A stretch of 14,073 bases of DNA from Flavobacteriaceae bacterium. GTDB lineage: Bacteria; Bacteroidota; Bacteroidia; Flavobacteriales; Flavobacteriaceae. The stretch is from contig JAURFJ010000029.1 of assembly GCA_030834365.1 (NCBI GenBank), forward strand, positions 1-14,073, in the 5' to 3' direction. Below the pieces are notes generated by a model. The model did no database searches and was not told where the DNA came from. It saw only the letters and a list, made by a program, of their open reading frames with translations. Every line of letters starts with the position of its first letter. The stretch's first letter is position 1. Below are positions 7,010 to 14,073 of the stretch, in pieces. Both the position numbers and the translations under genes were made by a program.

Positions 7010-7405
7010 CTATTTCTTGGTCTTAATGATAATCACGCCACCAGATCCCATGAATCCATACTGCGCCAAATCTTGTGGGTTTTTGAGAACGCGAATGCTA
7101 CCGATTTCAAGCGGATTAAGGGTAGAGGCAGCTCTTGAGAAATCGCCCACTTGAGCGCCATCAATAATAAACAAGACTTGCTTCGGATTGTTTACACTCG
7201 ACACCCCTCTCAAATAGATTTCGGCACTGGCATCACTGCCACGTATGATCAATCCGGCTTGTTGACGCAGTCGGTCTAAAAGACTCATATTACCCATGTT
7301 TTGGGCCTCATTTGAAGACGAAGCAGTTGCAGCAGTTTTTGTAGAGGAGCAGCTAACCGCAATGAGCAAAAAAAGTACAGAGGCTAGAGTTGTGGTCCAT
7401 TTCAT
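7010..7405 (-). CDS. Stand-alone TonB-receptor plug domain lipoprotein
   Basis: Predicted lipoprotein of 131 residues. A hydrophobic signal sequence ends in LLIAVSC with the lipidated cysteine at position 19, followed by a Ser/Thr/Ala-rich linker. The rest resembles the plug domain of TonB-dependent receptors: LRQQAGLIIRGSD, AEIYLRGVSSVN, a VLFIIDGAQVG segment, the IGSIRVLKNPQDLAQYG segment and a closing GGVIIIKTKK strand. No beta-barrel follows, so it cannot be a transporter by itself. Such isolated plug lipoproteins occur in Bacteroidota, but I know of no established function. It has its own terminator and probably its own promoter, so it appears monocistronic. It diverges from the oxidoreductase gene. 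Confidence 0.8.
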   Translation of the reverse strand: MKWTTTLASVLFLLIAVSCSSTKTAATASSSNEAQNMGNMSLLDRLRQQAGLIIRGSDASAEIYLRGVSSVNNPKQVLFIIDGAQVGDFSRAASTLNPLEIGSIRVLKNPQDLAQYGFMGSGGVIIIKTKK

Positions 7406-7428
7406 GATATCTAGGTTATAAATTCAGG

Positions 7429-7437
7429 CAAAAGGTA
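7429..7437 (-). promoter_or_regulatory. Possible -7 element for the plug lipoprotein gene
   Basis: On the minus strand TACCTTTTG resembles the Bacteroidota -7 consensus TAnnTTTG with one extra T, 23 bases before the ATG at 7405. I found no matching TTTG at the -33 position, so this is weak. Confidence 0.25.
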
Positions 7438-7468
7438 GGGGTAAATTAGATTGAACCTTAGGCGCATA

Positions 7469-7498
7469 GTGTTAAAGTCTCGATTCGAGCGTGTTAAA
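7469..7498. promoter_or_regulatory. Operator-like repeat cluster in the divergent intergenic region
   Basis: A perfect inverted repeat CTCGA-T-TCGAG (7479-7489) is bracketed by two copies of GTGTTAAA (7469-7476 and 7491-7498) whose starts are 22 bases apart, about two helical turns. It sits upstream of the putative -33 element of the oxidoreductase promoter and between two divergent genes. A role as a regulator binding site is inference from position and symmetry. Confidence 0.3.
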
Positions 7499-7522
7499 AT
7501 GCCTTTAGCAGGGGGTGGCTTT

Positions 7523-7554
7523 TTTGCCGATACGTAAGACTATCTTATCTTTTG
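7523..7554 (+). promoter_or_regulatory. Bacteroidota-type promoter for the oxidoreductase gene
   Basis: TTTG (7523-7526) is followed after 19 bases by TATCTTTTG (7546-7554), close to the Bacteroidota consensus TTTG-N19-TAnnTTTG except for one extra T in the -7 element. Transcription would begin at or near the ATG at 7560, giving a leaderless or nearly leaderless message. That supports 7560 over the GTG at 7515 as the true start. Confidence 0.4.
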
Positions 7555-7559
7555 GCACT

Positions 7560-8627
7560 ATGAGCACGGCAACAACACTTCGCATTCTAATTGTAGGTTG
7601 CGGCAATATGGGGGCTTCTCACGCCAAATCCTATGAAGCGCATACCCAATTTGAGATCTGCGGGCTTGTTTCTAGGGGCTCAAGCAAGAACACCCTAAAT
7701 GCTGAATTAAGAGGCGACTACCCGCTCTTTGACGACTACGCTTCGGCCCTAAAGCAGACCGCTCCAGACGCAGTTTGTATTTCAACCTATCCAGAGACCC
7801 ACGAGCCTTACACCTTAATGGCCCTCGAACAAGGCTGCCATGTATTTCTTGAAAAACCCATCGCGACCACGGTTGCCGGAGGGCTACGCATTAGCGAAAA
7901 AGCGAAAGCCCTAAATAAAAAAGTGGTGGTTGGCTACATTTTAAGACACCATCTCGTTTGGAAGCGCTTTATTGAAGAAGCTCAAAAACTAGGCAAGCCA
8001 CTGGTCATGCGCATGAATCTCAATCAACAGAGTCAAGGCTATATGTGGAATGTGCACAAAAGTCTAATGCAATCGTTAAGCCCTATTGTTGATTGTGGGG
8101 TACATTACCTAGATGTCATGTGTCAAATGACGCAGGCTAAACCCATAAGTGTTTCGGCCATAGGCGCGCGACTTACCGATGAGATTCCTGACGATAACTA
8201 CAACTACGGACAGCTTCAAATTCGTTTTGATGACGGATCGGTGGGTTGGTACGAAGCCGGATGGGGCCCTATGGTTAGTGAAACCGCCTTTTTTGTCAAA
8301 GATGTGTTTGGTCCAAATGGCAGCGTATCGCTCACCCAAGACCAGCAGCGCTCTGACTGCGTCGACGGACACTCCAAGGCCGACCTTATGCGCATTCATC
8401 ACGCGGAAATCGATGAACACAATCATTTTACAAAAACCGATGACCTCATCCGCTTTGAGCAAAGCCCTGATCATCAAAAGCTCTGTGACAACGAACAAGC
8501 CTATTTTTTTGAGGCCATTATTAACGATCTTGACCTAAGTAGCCACCTCAATGATGCAGTAACGAGCCTGCAAATTGCACTAGCCTGCGATCAATCGGTT
8601 AAGGAACAACGCACTATTATTCTTTAA
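7560..8627 (+). CDS. Gfo/Idh/MocA family NAD(P)-dependent oxidoreductase
   Basis: Cytoplasmic dehydrogenase of 355 residues in the glucose-fructose oxidoreductase/inositol dehydrogenase family, which typically oxidises or isomerises sugars and cyclitols. The Rossmann motif GCGNMG (Gly13-Gly18) opens the protein. The EKP motif (Glu98-Lys99-Pro100) provides the catalytic lysine, and DCGVHYLD (Asp178, His182) supplies the other conserved catalytic positions. The second half is the alpha/beta substrate domain. The open frame could begin at GTG 7515, but the 15 extra residues precede the Rossmann strand and overlap a promoter-like sequence, so I use ATG 7560. It is followed 12 bases later by the S10 peptidase. 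Substrate is not predictable; family assignment is firm. Confidence 0.9.
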   Translation: MSTATTLRILIVGCGNMGASHAKSYEAHTQFEICGLVSRGSSKNTLNAELRGDYPLFDDYASALKQTAPDAVCISTYPETHEPYTLMALEQGCHVFLEKPIATTVAGGLRISEKAKALNKKVVVGYILRHHLVWKRFIEEAQKLGKPLVMRMNLNQQSQGYMWNVHKSLMQSLSPIVDCGVHYLDVMCQMTQAKPISVSAIGARLTDEIPDDNYNYGQLQIRFDDGSVGWYEAGWGPMVSETAFFVKDVFGPNGSVSLTQDQQRSDCVDGHSKADLMRIHHAEIDEHNHFTKTDDLIRFEQSPDHQKLCDNEQAYFFEAIINDLDLSSHLNDAVTSLQIALACDQSVKEQRTIIL

Positions 8628-8639
8628 ACTTCAACCCCT

Positions 8640-10115
8640 ATGAACAAATTACTTACTCTTTGCGCAGTGCTGCTTAGCTTCATGAGCTGGGCGCAGCGCA
8701 GCCTTCCGCCAGATACTCTAAGCATCAAAACCGACCGAATTCGCATCGGTTCTGAATGGCTTGATTACAGTGTCGAGGTCGGAACACAACCTGTCTGGGA
8801 TACTGACGGAAGCGAAATAGCCTACTTACAATACACCTACTACAAGCGCACTGGCGTCAATAACGAAACGCGCCCACTCATCATGAGCTTTAACGGCGGG
8901 CCGGGTTCAGGCTCGGTTTGGATGCATCTCGCTTATACAGGCCCTAAAGTGTTGCGTGTAGACGATGAGGGATTCCCCATTCAACCCTATGGCGTAAAAG
9001 ATAATCCAGATACCGTATTGACCGATGCCGATATCGTGTTTATTAACCCAGTGAACACCGGTTATTCTCGAACCATCCCTTTATCTGGCAAAGAGGTAGA
9101 TCGCAAGAAGTTCTTCGGAATTGACGCAGACATTACCTACCTCGCCGAATGGCTGAACACCTTTGTAACCCGCCACAACAAATGGCGTGCACCGAAATAC
9201 ATCATTGGCGAGAGCTATGGAGGAACCCGCGTAATGGGTCTTGCCCGAACCCTTCAAGAAGAACAGTGGATGTACCTCAACGGAGTGATCATGGTAAGCC
9301 CTGCAGATTATCAAGTACTGCGCGTAGGAGGCCCAGTTTCTGACGCCTTAAACGTGCCTTACTACTCTGCGGCGGCTTGGTATCACAAGCAACTTCCAAA
9401 TGACTTGCAACAACTATCGCTTGAGGCCCTGCTTGCGATTACCGAAACATATACTATGGATATCTTGATCCCTGCATTAGCCAAAGGCGGATCGCTTGAT
9501 CCAAAAGAACGCGATGAAATTGCAACTGAACTCGCGCGCTATACCGATTTAACTAAATCGGATATTTTGGGATTAAATCTTGCTATCCCGACAGGATTCT
9601 TTTGGAAGAACCTACTAAAAGAAGAAGGATTCACCGTTGGGCGTCTAGACAGCCGCTACAAAGGGATCGATAAAGAGGGTGTGGGCATGCGGCCTGATTA
9701 TAACTCAGAGCTTACTTCATGGCTGCATAGCTTTACTCCGGCTATAAACTATTACTACAACGAAGTATTAGGATTCAGAACGGATGTAAAGTACAACATG
9801 TTTGGACCTGTTCGCCCCTGGGAGGACGATCGCGTAAACACCCGTGAAGATCTGCGTGCCGCCATGGCGATGAACCCATATTTGCATGTTCTCAACCAAT
9901 CGGGCTATTTCGACGGAGCGACCACCTATTTCAATGCGAAATATACCCTCTGGCAGATCGACCCTAGTGGCAAACTCAACGATCGTATGCAATTCAAGGG
10001 TTACGAATCTGGGCATATGATGTACCTACGAGCCGAAGATCTAAAAGCCGCCAATGAAGACCTAAAGTATTTTGTTAAGCAGACACAAACTAATGGAAAA
10101 CCCGCTAAGTATTAG
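8640..10115 (+). CDS. Secreted S10 family serine carboxypeptidase
   Basis: Predicted exported peptidase of 491 residues that trims amino acids from peptide C-termini (family S10, alpha/beta hydrolase fold). A signal peptide is seen in the first 18 residues, ending SWAQ. The oxyanion region FNGGPGSGSVW is present, as is the nucleophile Ser192 in GESYGGTR. The remaining triad residues fit Asp425 in GYFDGAT and His459 in SGHMMYLR. The arrangement matches bacterial S10-like proteins. It sits 12 bases behind the oxidoreductase and is probably cotranscribed with it. Its final eight codons (ending PAKY-stop) form half of the transcription terminator, so the stop codon lies inside the hairpin. Confidence 0.92.
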   Translation: MNKLLTLCAVLLSFMSWAQRSLPPDTLSIKTDRIRIGSEWLDYSVEVGTQPVWDTDGSEIAYLQYTYYKRTGVNNETRPLIMSFNGGPGSGSVWMHLAYTGPKVLRVDDEGFPIQPYGVKDNPDTVLTDADIVFINPVNTGYSRTIPLSGKEVDRKKFFGIDADITYLAEWLNTFVTRHNKWRAPKYIIGESYGGTRVMGLARTLQEEQWMYLNGVIMVSPADYQVLRVGGPVSDALNVPYYSAAAWYHKQLPNDLQQLSLEALLAITETYTMDILIPALAKGGSLDPKERDEIATELARYTDLTKSDILGLNLAIPTGFFWKNLLKEEGFTVGRLDSRYKGIDKEGVGMRPDYNSELTSWLHSFTPAINYYYNEVLGFRTDVKYNMFGPVRPWEDDRVNTREDLRAAMAMNPYLHVLNQSGYFDGATTYFNAKYTLWQIDPSGKLNDRMQFKGYESGHMMYLRAEDLKAANEDLKYFVKQTQTNGKPAKY

Positions 10116-10130
10116 CGGGTTTTCCCTTTT
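10095..10130 (+). terminator. Rho-independent terminator overlapping the S10 gene end
   Basis: A perfect 14-bp stem (10095-10108 with 10112-10125) with a three-base loop GTA is followed by CCTTTTT. The left arm and loop lie within the last codons of the peptidase gene and the TAG stop is in the right arm. The strength and position suggest it ends the oxidoreductase-peptidase transcript. Confidence 0.88.
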
Positions 10131-10152
10131 TACCACCTAACCTAGCACACCG

Positions 10153-12321
10153 ATGAATCGCATATATACAGGGGTCTTTATTGTAATTAGTTCACTGATT
10201 TCAAGCTCTTTAACTGCTCAAGTAAACGCCAAAGACTACCGGTTGGCCATCGAAAAAATTAGTGAAAAGATCGTGATTGATGGGGTGCTCGATGAACCTG
10301 CCTGGAACCGTGCACAGGTGGCCAAAGACTTCTTTATGATTACCCCGGTTGACACGGGTAAGGCACGTCAACACTCAGAGGCCCGAGTAGCCTTTGATGA
10401 CGAATACCTGTACATCTCAGTGATCTTTTACAACAATGCATTTAAAGGACCTTACGTGGTCGAATCGTTTAAGCGTGACTTTTCATTCGGTAAAAACGAC
10501 AACTTGCTTATTGCCCTTGACCCCTTTGACAATCAAACTACAGGGTTCTCTTTCGGGCTGAATGCCTACGGAGCACAATGGGATGGCACCATGTTCGAAG
10601 GGCGTGGAGTCGATCTCAATTGGGACACCAAATGGTACTCAGAGGTGCGCTTCGATGAGGACAAGTGGGTGGGCGAAATGGCCATCCCGTTTAAATCGAT
10701 TCGCTACGACGAAACCGTCAAAGAATGGGGAATCAACTTTAGCCGTCTAGACCTAAAGGCCAGCGAAAAATCTAGCTGGGCTCCTGTACCAAGGCAGTTT
10801 CCGTCGGTTTCACTAGCATTTGCGGGAAGACTGGTGTGGGAGTCACCTCCACCCGAGCAAAAAGTGAATGCCTCTTTTATTCCATACGTTTCGAGCATCT
10901 CTGAAGGGACCAACCTGACTGACGATCAAAGTAAGATCAAAGTCGGGGCCGATCTAAAATACACCCTAACCACCGCATTGAACCTTGATGCTACTATTAA
11001 CCCTGACTTCTCTCAGGCAGAGGTTGATCAGCAGGTTACCAATCTCGATCGGTTCGAGCTCTTTTTTCCTGAACGCCGTCAGTTTTTTCTTGAAAACGCC
11101 GACCTGTTCTCGAATTTTGGATACCGAACCATCCGCCCGTTTTTCTCTAGACGTATAGGGCTTAATGTGCCCATAGTGGCCGGAGCACGACTCAGCGGAA
11201 ATCTCGATGAAAACTGGCGTGTCGGTCTCATGAATATTCAAACCAAGTCCGAAGAACTCATGGGTCTAGGGGCTGAAAATTATAGTGTGCTTAGCCTTCA
11301 GCGCAAGGTTCAAGAGCGCTCAAACATCAACTTTTTACTCGTCAACAAAGAGGCCCCCAACACAGACGCATCACTATCTGAACGCTTTCACCGCAACGCA
11401 GGGGTCGAATACAACTACTTTTCTGAAGATAATCAGTACAACGGAAAGGTGATGCTCTTGCAATCGTTTAGCCCAGACCCCGATAAAGAGGGAACCGTAA
11501 TTGCCTCCCATCTTGAGCATCAATCGATTCGATGGAACTGGCGCGTTCAACAGGAGTATATCTCTCAAGATTTCAGGGCAGATGTGGGTTTTGTGCCGCG
11601 CACCAACTTCCACAAATTTGAGGCCTCGGCAGGTCATCTCATCTACACCAAAAAGAACACAAACCCGCTACTCTCTCACGGTCCGAGCATTGCGCGTACC
11701 TATTTCTTTGATTCTGATTTTGAGCGTACTGATCAATTTGATGAGCTGCGTTACCGCTTTAACTTTCAAAACCGCAGTCAACTCTCGGTGGCCGCTATGC
11801 ACACCTATATTTTGCTATCGGCAGATTTTGACCCGATTCGAAACGGCATTGCAACACTCAAAAAGGGCAGTGAACACAGCTATACGAGCTTAATGATCTC
11901 TTACGATTCAAAGCCTCAAAACCTTTTTACCTACTCTCTCGATGCCATAGTCGGAGGCTATTTCGCCGACTCTAAGCGCAACGCCCTGGTAGGCGAATTT
12001 GGTTACCGCATACAGCCCATTTTAGAGCTGAGCTCGGTGATTAACTACAACCAGTTTGAACTTCCAGAGCCCTGGAACGATCAGTCGTTTTGGCTGGTTG
12101 GGTTAAAGGCCAATCTTACCCTTACCGACAACTTGTTTTTCTCAAACCTTTACCAATACAACGAGCAAGTCGATTTGTGGAATTTCAACTCTAGATTGCA
12201 GTGGCGCTATAAACCCGCCTCAGACATCTTCTTGGTTTTCAACAGTAATGAGGTTACCATTCCGTCTTTTTCAAGCGGATGGAACCTTACCTTTAAGATC
12301 AACTACTGGCTGAACCTATGA
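10153..12321 (+). CDS. DUF5916 outer-membrane protein with N-terminal CBM9-like domain
   Basis: Predicted exported protein of 722 residues. A signal peptide covers about the first 22 residues (SSSLTAQ). Residues roughly 35-205 resemble the carbohydrate-binding family 9-like module: KIVIDGVLDEPAWNRA, then ARVAFDDEYLYISVIF and an EMAIPFKSIRYDE segment. The remaining two thirds fit the DUF5916 barrel-like region, with VNASFIPYVSS, the LDATINPDFSQAEVDQQV segment and FFPERRQFFLENADLF all typical of this family, and alternating aromatic strands to the end (FKINYWLNL). The family is common in Bacteroidota and thought to be an outer-membrane barrel; its biochemical role is not established. The stop overlaps the GH3 start (ATGA), so the two are translationally coupled, which suggests a shared glycan-related job. 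Confidence 0.9.
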   Translation: MNRIYTGVFIVISSLISSSLTAQVNAKDYRLAIEKISEKIVIDGVLDEPAWNRAQVAKDFFMITPVDTGKARQHSEARVAFDDEYLYISVIFYNNAFKGPYVVESFKRDFSFGKNDNLLIALDPFDNQTTGFSFGLNAYGAQWDGTMFEGRGVDLNWDTKWYSEVRFDEDKWVGEMAIPFKSIRYDETVKEWGINFSRLDLKASEKSSWAPVPRQFPSVSLAFAGRLVWESPPPEQKVNASFIPYVSSISEGTNLTDDQSKIKVGADLKYTLTTALNLDATINPDFSQAEVDQQVTNLDRFELFFPERRQFFLENADLFSNFGYRTIRPFFSRRIGLNVPIVAGARLSGNLDENWRVGLMNIQTKSEELMGLGAENYSVLSLQRKVQERSNINFLLVNKEAPNTDASLSERFHRNAGVEYNYFSEDNQYNGKVMLLQSFSPDPDKEGTVIASHLEHQSIRWNWRVQQEYISQDFRADVGFVPRTNFHKFEASAGHLIYTKKNTNPLLSHGPSIARTYFFDSDFERTDQFDELRYRFNFQNRSQLSVAAMHTYILLSADFDPIRNGIATLKKGSEHSYTSLMISYDSKPQNLFTYSLDAIVGGYFADSKRNALVGEFGYRIQPILELSSVINYNQFELPEPWNDQSFWLVGLKANLTLTDNLFFSNLYQYNEQVDLWNFNSRLQWRYKPASDIFLVFNSNEVTIPSFSSGWNLTFKINYWLNL

Positions 12322-14073
12322 TACGCAATGCGCTCTTTTTTGTGCTAAACTTAGGCCTCACTAGCCTTGTAATGGCTCAATCTGTTGATTGGCGTTACCT
12401 TGATGAAACTTTAAGTTTCGAAGAGCGCACCGAAATTCTAGTAGCTCAACTGAGCACCGAAGAAAAAATAGCTCAACTGGTTCATGAGGCTCCTGCCATA
12501 GAACGGCTTAACATTCCGGCCTACAATTGGTGGAACGAGGCTCTTCACGGAGTGGCTCGAAGCGGATATGCCACGGTCTTTCCGCAATCCATTTCGGTAG
12601 CCGCTTCTTTCGACAAAGATTTACTATACCGTATTGGATCGGTCACCTCAGACGAGGCTAGGGCTAAACACCACGATTTTATTCGAAAAAACAAAAGAGG
12701 CATTTACACCGGGCTAACTTTCTGGTCTCCGAACATCAACATCTTTAGAGACCCGCGATGGGGCCGGGGGCACGAAACCTATGGAGAAGACCCCTTACTT
12801 ACAGGCTCCCTAGCGTCTGCCTTTATTCGCGGCCTTCAAGGAAATGATCCCAAATACCTCAAAACCGTCGCCACCTCAAAGCACTTCGCCGTGCATTCTG
12901 GGCCCGAAGCCCTTCGCCACGGCTTCGACGTAGACGTGAGTGATGTAGATCTCTACGAAACCTACCTAGAGGCCTTTAGAATGACCGTGGTCGACGCCAA
13001 GGTGGCCTCAGTGATGAGTGCCTATAACCGATTTAGAGGGTCACCTGCTTCGGCAAGCCATTTTCTGGTCGAAGAGACCCTTAGGCAGCAGTGGGGTTTT
13101 GACGGATACGTCGTATCTGACTGCGGAGCCATCGGAGACATTCTCTACAACCACAGAATTGTCGACAGCAAGGCAGAGGCAGCACGAATGGCCCTAGAGG
13201 GTGGATGTGATCTGAATTGCGGCTCAACCTTCCTCAGCCTCAAAGAGCTATTAGCAAAGGGTATACTAAACGAGGAAGCCGTTGACAAGGCTGTTAAACG
13301 TCTTTTTTTGAGCCGATTCAAGCTGGGGATGTTTGACAGCGACGACTCGGTACCCTTCAGCAAATTACCTATAGACATAGTAGGCGCAGAGGCGCATCTC
13401 AACTTAGCGCGAGAGGCCGCTCAAAAAAGCATCGTGTTGCTGAAAAACGAAAACCAGCTCTTACCACTACATAAAGATCAACTCAAGAAAATTGCCGTGA
13501 TCGGGCCAAATGCCGACAACTGGGAGTCGCTAGTGGGTAACTACCACGGAACCCCCATTGAACCCATAACCTTTCTTAAAGGACTCCAAAACAAACTGAG
13601 CCCTGAAGTAACTATCAGCTACGCTAAAGGATCTCATTTCAGCGACGATGTGTACAGCCTAGACCCCGTTGCCTCGGTCTACTTCGAGACTAGCGACGGT
13701 CGCCAAGGCCTGGAGGCCTCCTACTACAACAACATGAGTTGGCAGGGTGAGCCCGTGCTCAAGCGCATTGACGATAAAATTGATTTTTGGTGGGAGCACG
13801 ATCCCATATCGAAAGAACTCGATGACTTTTTCTCGGTGCGATGGACGGGCTTTCTCAAGGTGCCCGAATCAGGATCTTACGAACTCGCCGTATTTGCCAA
13901 AATGGGTATGAATCTACGAATAGGAGAAGAGGAGATTGGCAATGGACAGGGAATGGTACACGAAACCACCTATGCTCGCAAAGTATTGAAGCTAGAAAAG
14001 GGTGTCAAATACCCCATTGAGGTGAAGTACTTCAGCGACGATTCAAACGCCGAATGCCGATTGCTTTGGACGC
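12318..14073 (+). CDS. Secreted GH3 beta-xylosidase/beta-glucosidase-type enzyme with PA14 insert, 3' end off window
   Basis: Exported glycoside hydrolase that removes terminal beta-linked sugars from oligosaccharides. I translated 585 codons from ATG 12318 to the right edge; family members of this architecture run to about 850 or more residues, so the C-terminus is missing. A signal peptide ends near VMAQS (about residue 21). The barrel domain shows NWWNEALHGVARSG, SPNINIFRDPRWGRG, GEDP and SKHFAVHSGP, with the nucleophile Asp268 in VVSDCGA. These motifs are those of the BXL-like GH3 branch, which favours xylose or arabinose substrates over plain glucosidase activity. The second domain begins around VLLKNE (residue 373) and VIGPNAD, and is interrupted from about residue 455 by a PA14-like module containing VRWTGFLKVPESGSYEL. 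The start overlaps the upstream DUF5916 stop. Exact sugar specificity is inferred only. Confidence 0.92.
   Translation, partial: MIRNALFFVLNLGLTSLVMAQSVDWRYLDETLSFEERTEILVAQLSTEEKIAQLVHEAPAIERLNIPAYNWWNEALHGVARSGYATVFPQSISVAASFDKDLLYRIGSVTSDEARAKHHDFIRKNKRGIYTGLTFWSPNINIFRDPRWGRGHETYGEDPLLTGSLASAFIRGLQGNDPKYLKTVATSKHFAVHSGPEALRHGFDVDVSDVDLYETYLEAFRMTVVDAKVASVMSAYNRFRGSPASASHFLVEETLRQQWGFDGYVVSDCGAIGDILYNHRIVDSKAEAARMALEGGCDLNCGSTFLSLKELLAKGILNEEAVDKAVKRLFLSRFKLGMFDSDDSVPFSKLPIDIVGAEAHLNLAREAAQKSIVLLKNENQLLPLHKDQLKKIAVIGPNADNWESLVGNYHGTPIEPITFLKGLQNKLSPEVTISYAKGSHFSDDVYSLDPVASVYFETSDGRQGLEASYYNNMSWQGEPVLKRIDDKIDFWWEHDPISKELDDFFSVRWTGFLKVPESGSYELAVFAKMGMNLRIGEEEIGNGQGMVHETTYARKVLKLEKGVKYPIEVKYFSDDSNAECRLLWT

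Noticed and set aside
7515..7559. GTG start for the oxidoreductase
   Set aside because: It adds residues before the Rossmann strand and covers the best promoter candidate.
8109..8538. Open frames on both strands inside the oxidoreductase gene
   Set aside because: They lie wholly within a gene with clear family motifs, lack recognisable features and are shadows of its codon pattern.
11501..11893. A 130-codon open frame within the DUF5916 gene
   Set aside because: It is out of frame with a well-supported gene and shows no domain, signal or start context of its own.
1..14073. CRISPR array, tRNA/rRNA genes, insertion sequences or attachment sites
   Set aside because: I saw no regularly spaced repeats, no tRNA-like cloverleaf, no transposase or integrase and no terminal inverted repeats in the window.

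Overview
The window most likely comes from a Bacteroidota bacterium (Flavobacteriia/Cytophagia-like). The evidence is a DUF5916 outer-membrane barrel protein, a BXL-type GH3 glycosidase with a PA14 insert, a stand-alone TonB-plug lipoprotein, several secreted proteins with short signal peptides, and a TTTG/TAnnTTTG-like promoter. The species cannot be named from the sequence.

Left half (1 to about 6866, all minus strand). Eight genes are packed head to tail with gaps of 21 bases or less, or overlaps, and are read right to left: a tryptophanase/tyrosine phenol-lyase family PLP enzyme, an iron-type alcohol dehydrogenase, a divergent ribulose-phosphate 3-epimerase relative, PTS fructose-family IIA, IIC and IIB, HPr, and Enzyme I (cut by the left edge). 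The operon carries a complete phosphorelay from PEP to the transporter plus three soluble enzymes. It has no visible 1-phosphofructokinase and no visible regulator. A reasonable inference is uptake and phosphorylation of a polyol or unusual sugar, oxidation by the dehydrogenase and epimerisation. The role of the amino-acid lyase is unexplained. This is the most unusual part of the window.

Boundary (6867 to 7559). A GNRA-loop terminator on the minus strand closes a small lipoprotein gene (TonB-plug fold), which is transcribed in the same direction as the PTS operon but separated from it. A divergent intergenic region follows, with an operator-like repeat cluster and a Bacteroidota-type promoter.

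Right half (7560 to the end, all plus strand). A Gfo/Idh/MocA oxidoreductase is followed 12 bases later by a secreted S10 serine carboxypeptidase, whose last codons form a 14-bp terminator hairpin. Next come a DUF5916 protein with an N-terminal CBM9-like domain and, overlapping it by ATGA, a secreted GH3 beta-xylosidase/beta-glucosidase-type enzyme cut by the right edge. This half looks like ordinary Bacteroidota secreted peptide and glycan turnover, with no obvious functional tie to the PTS operon.
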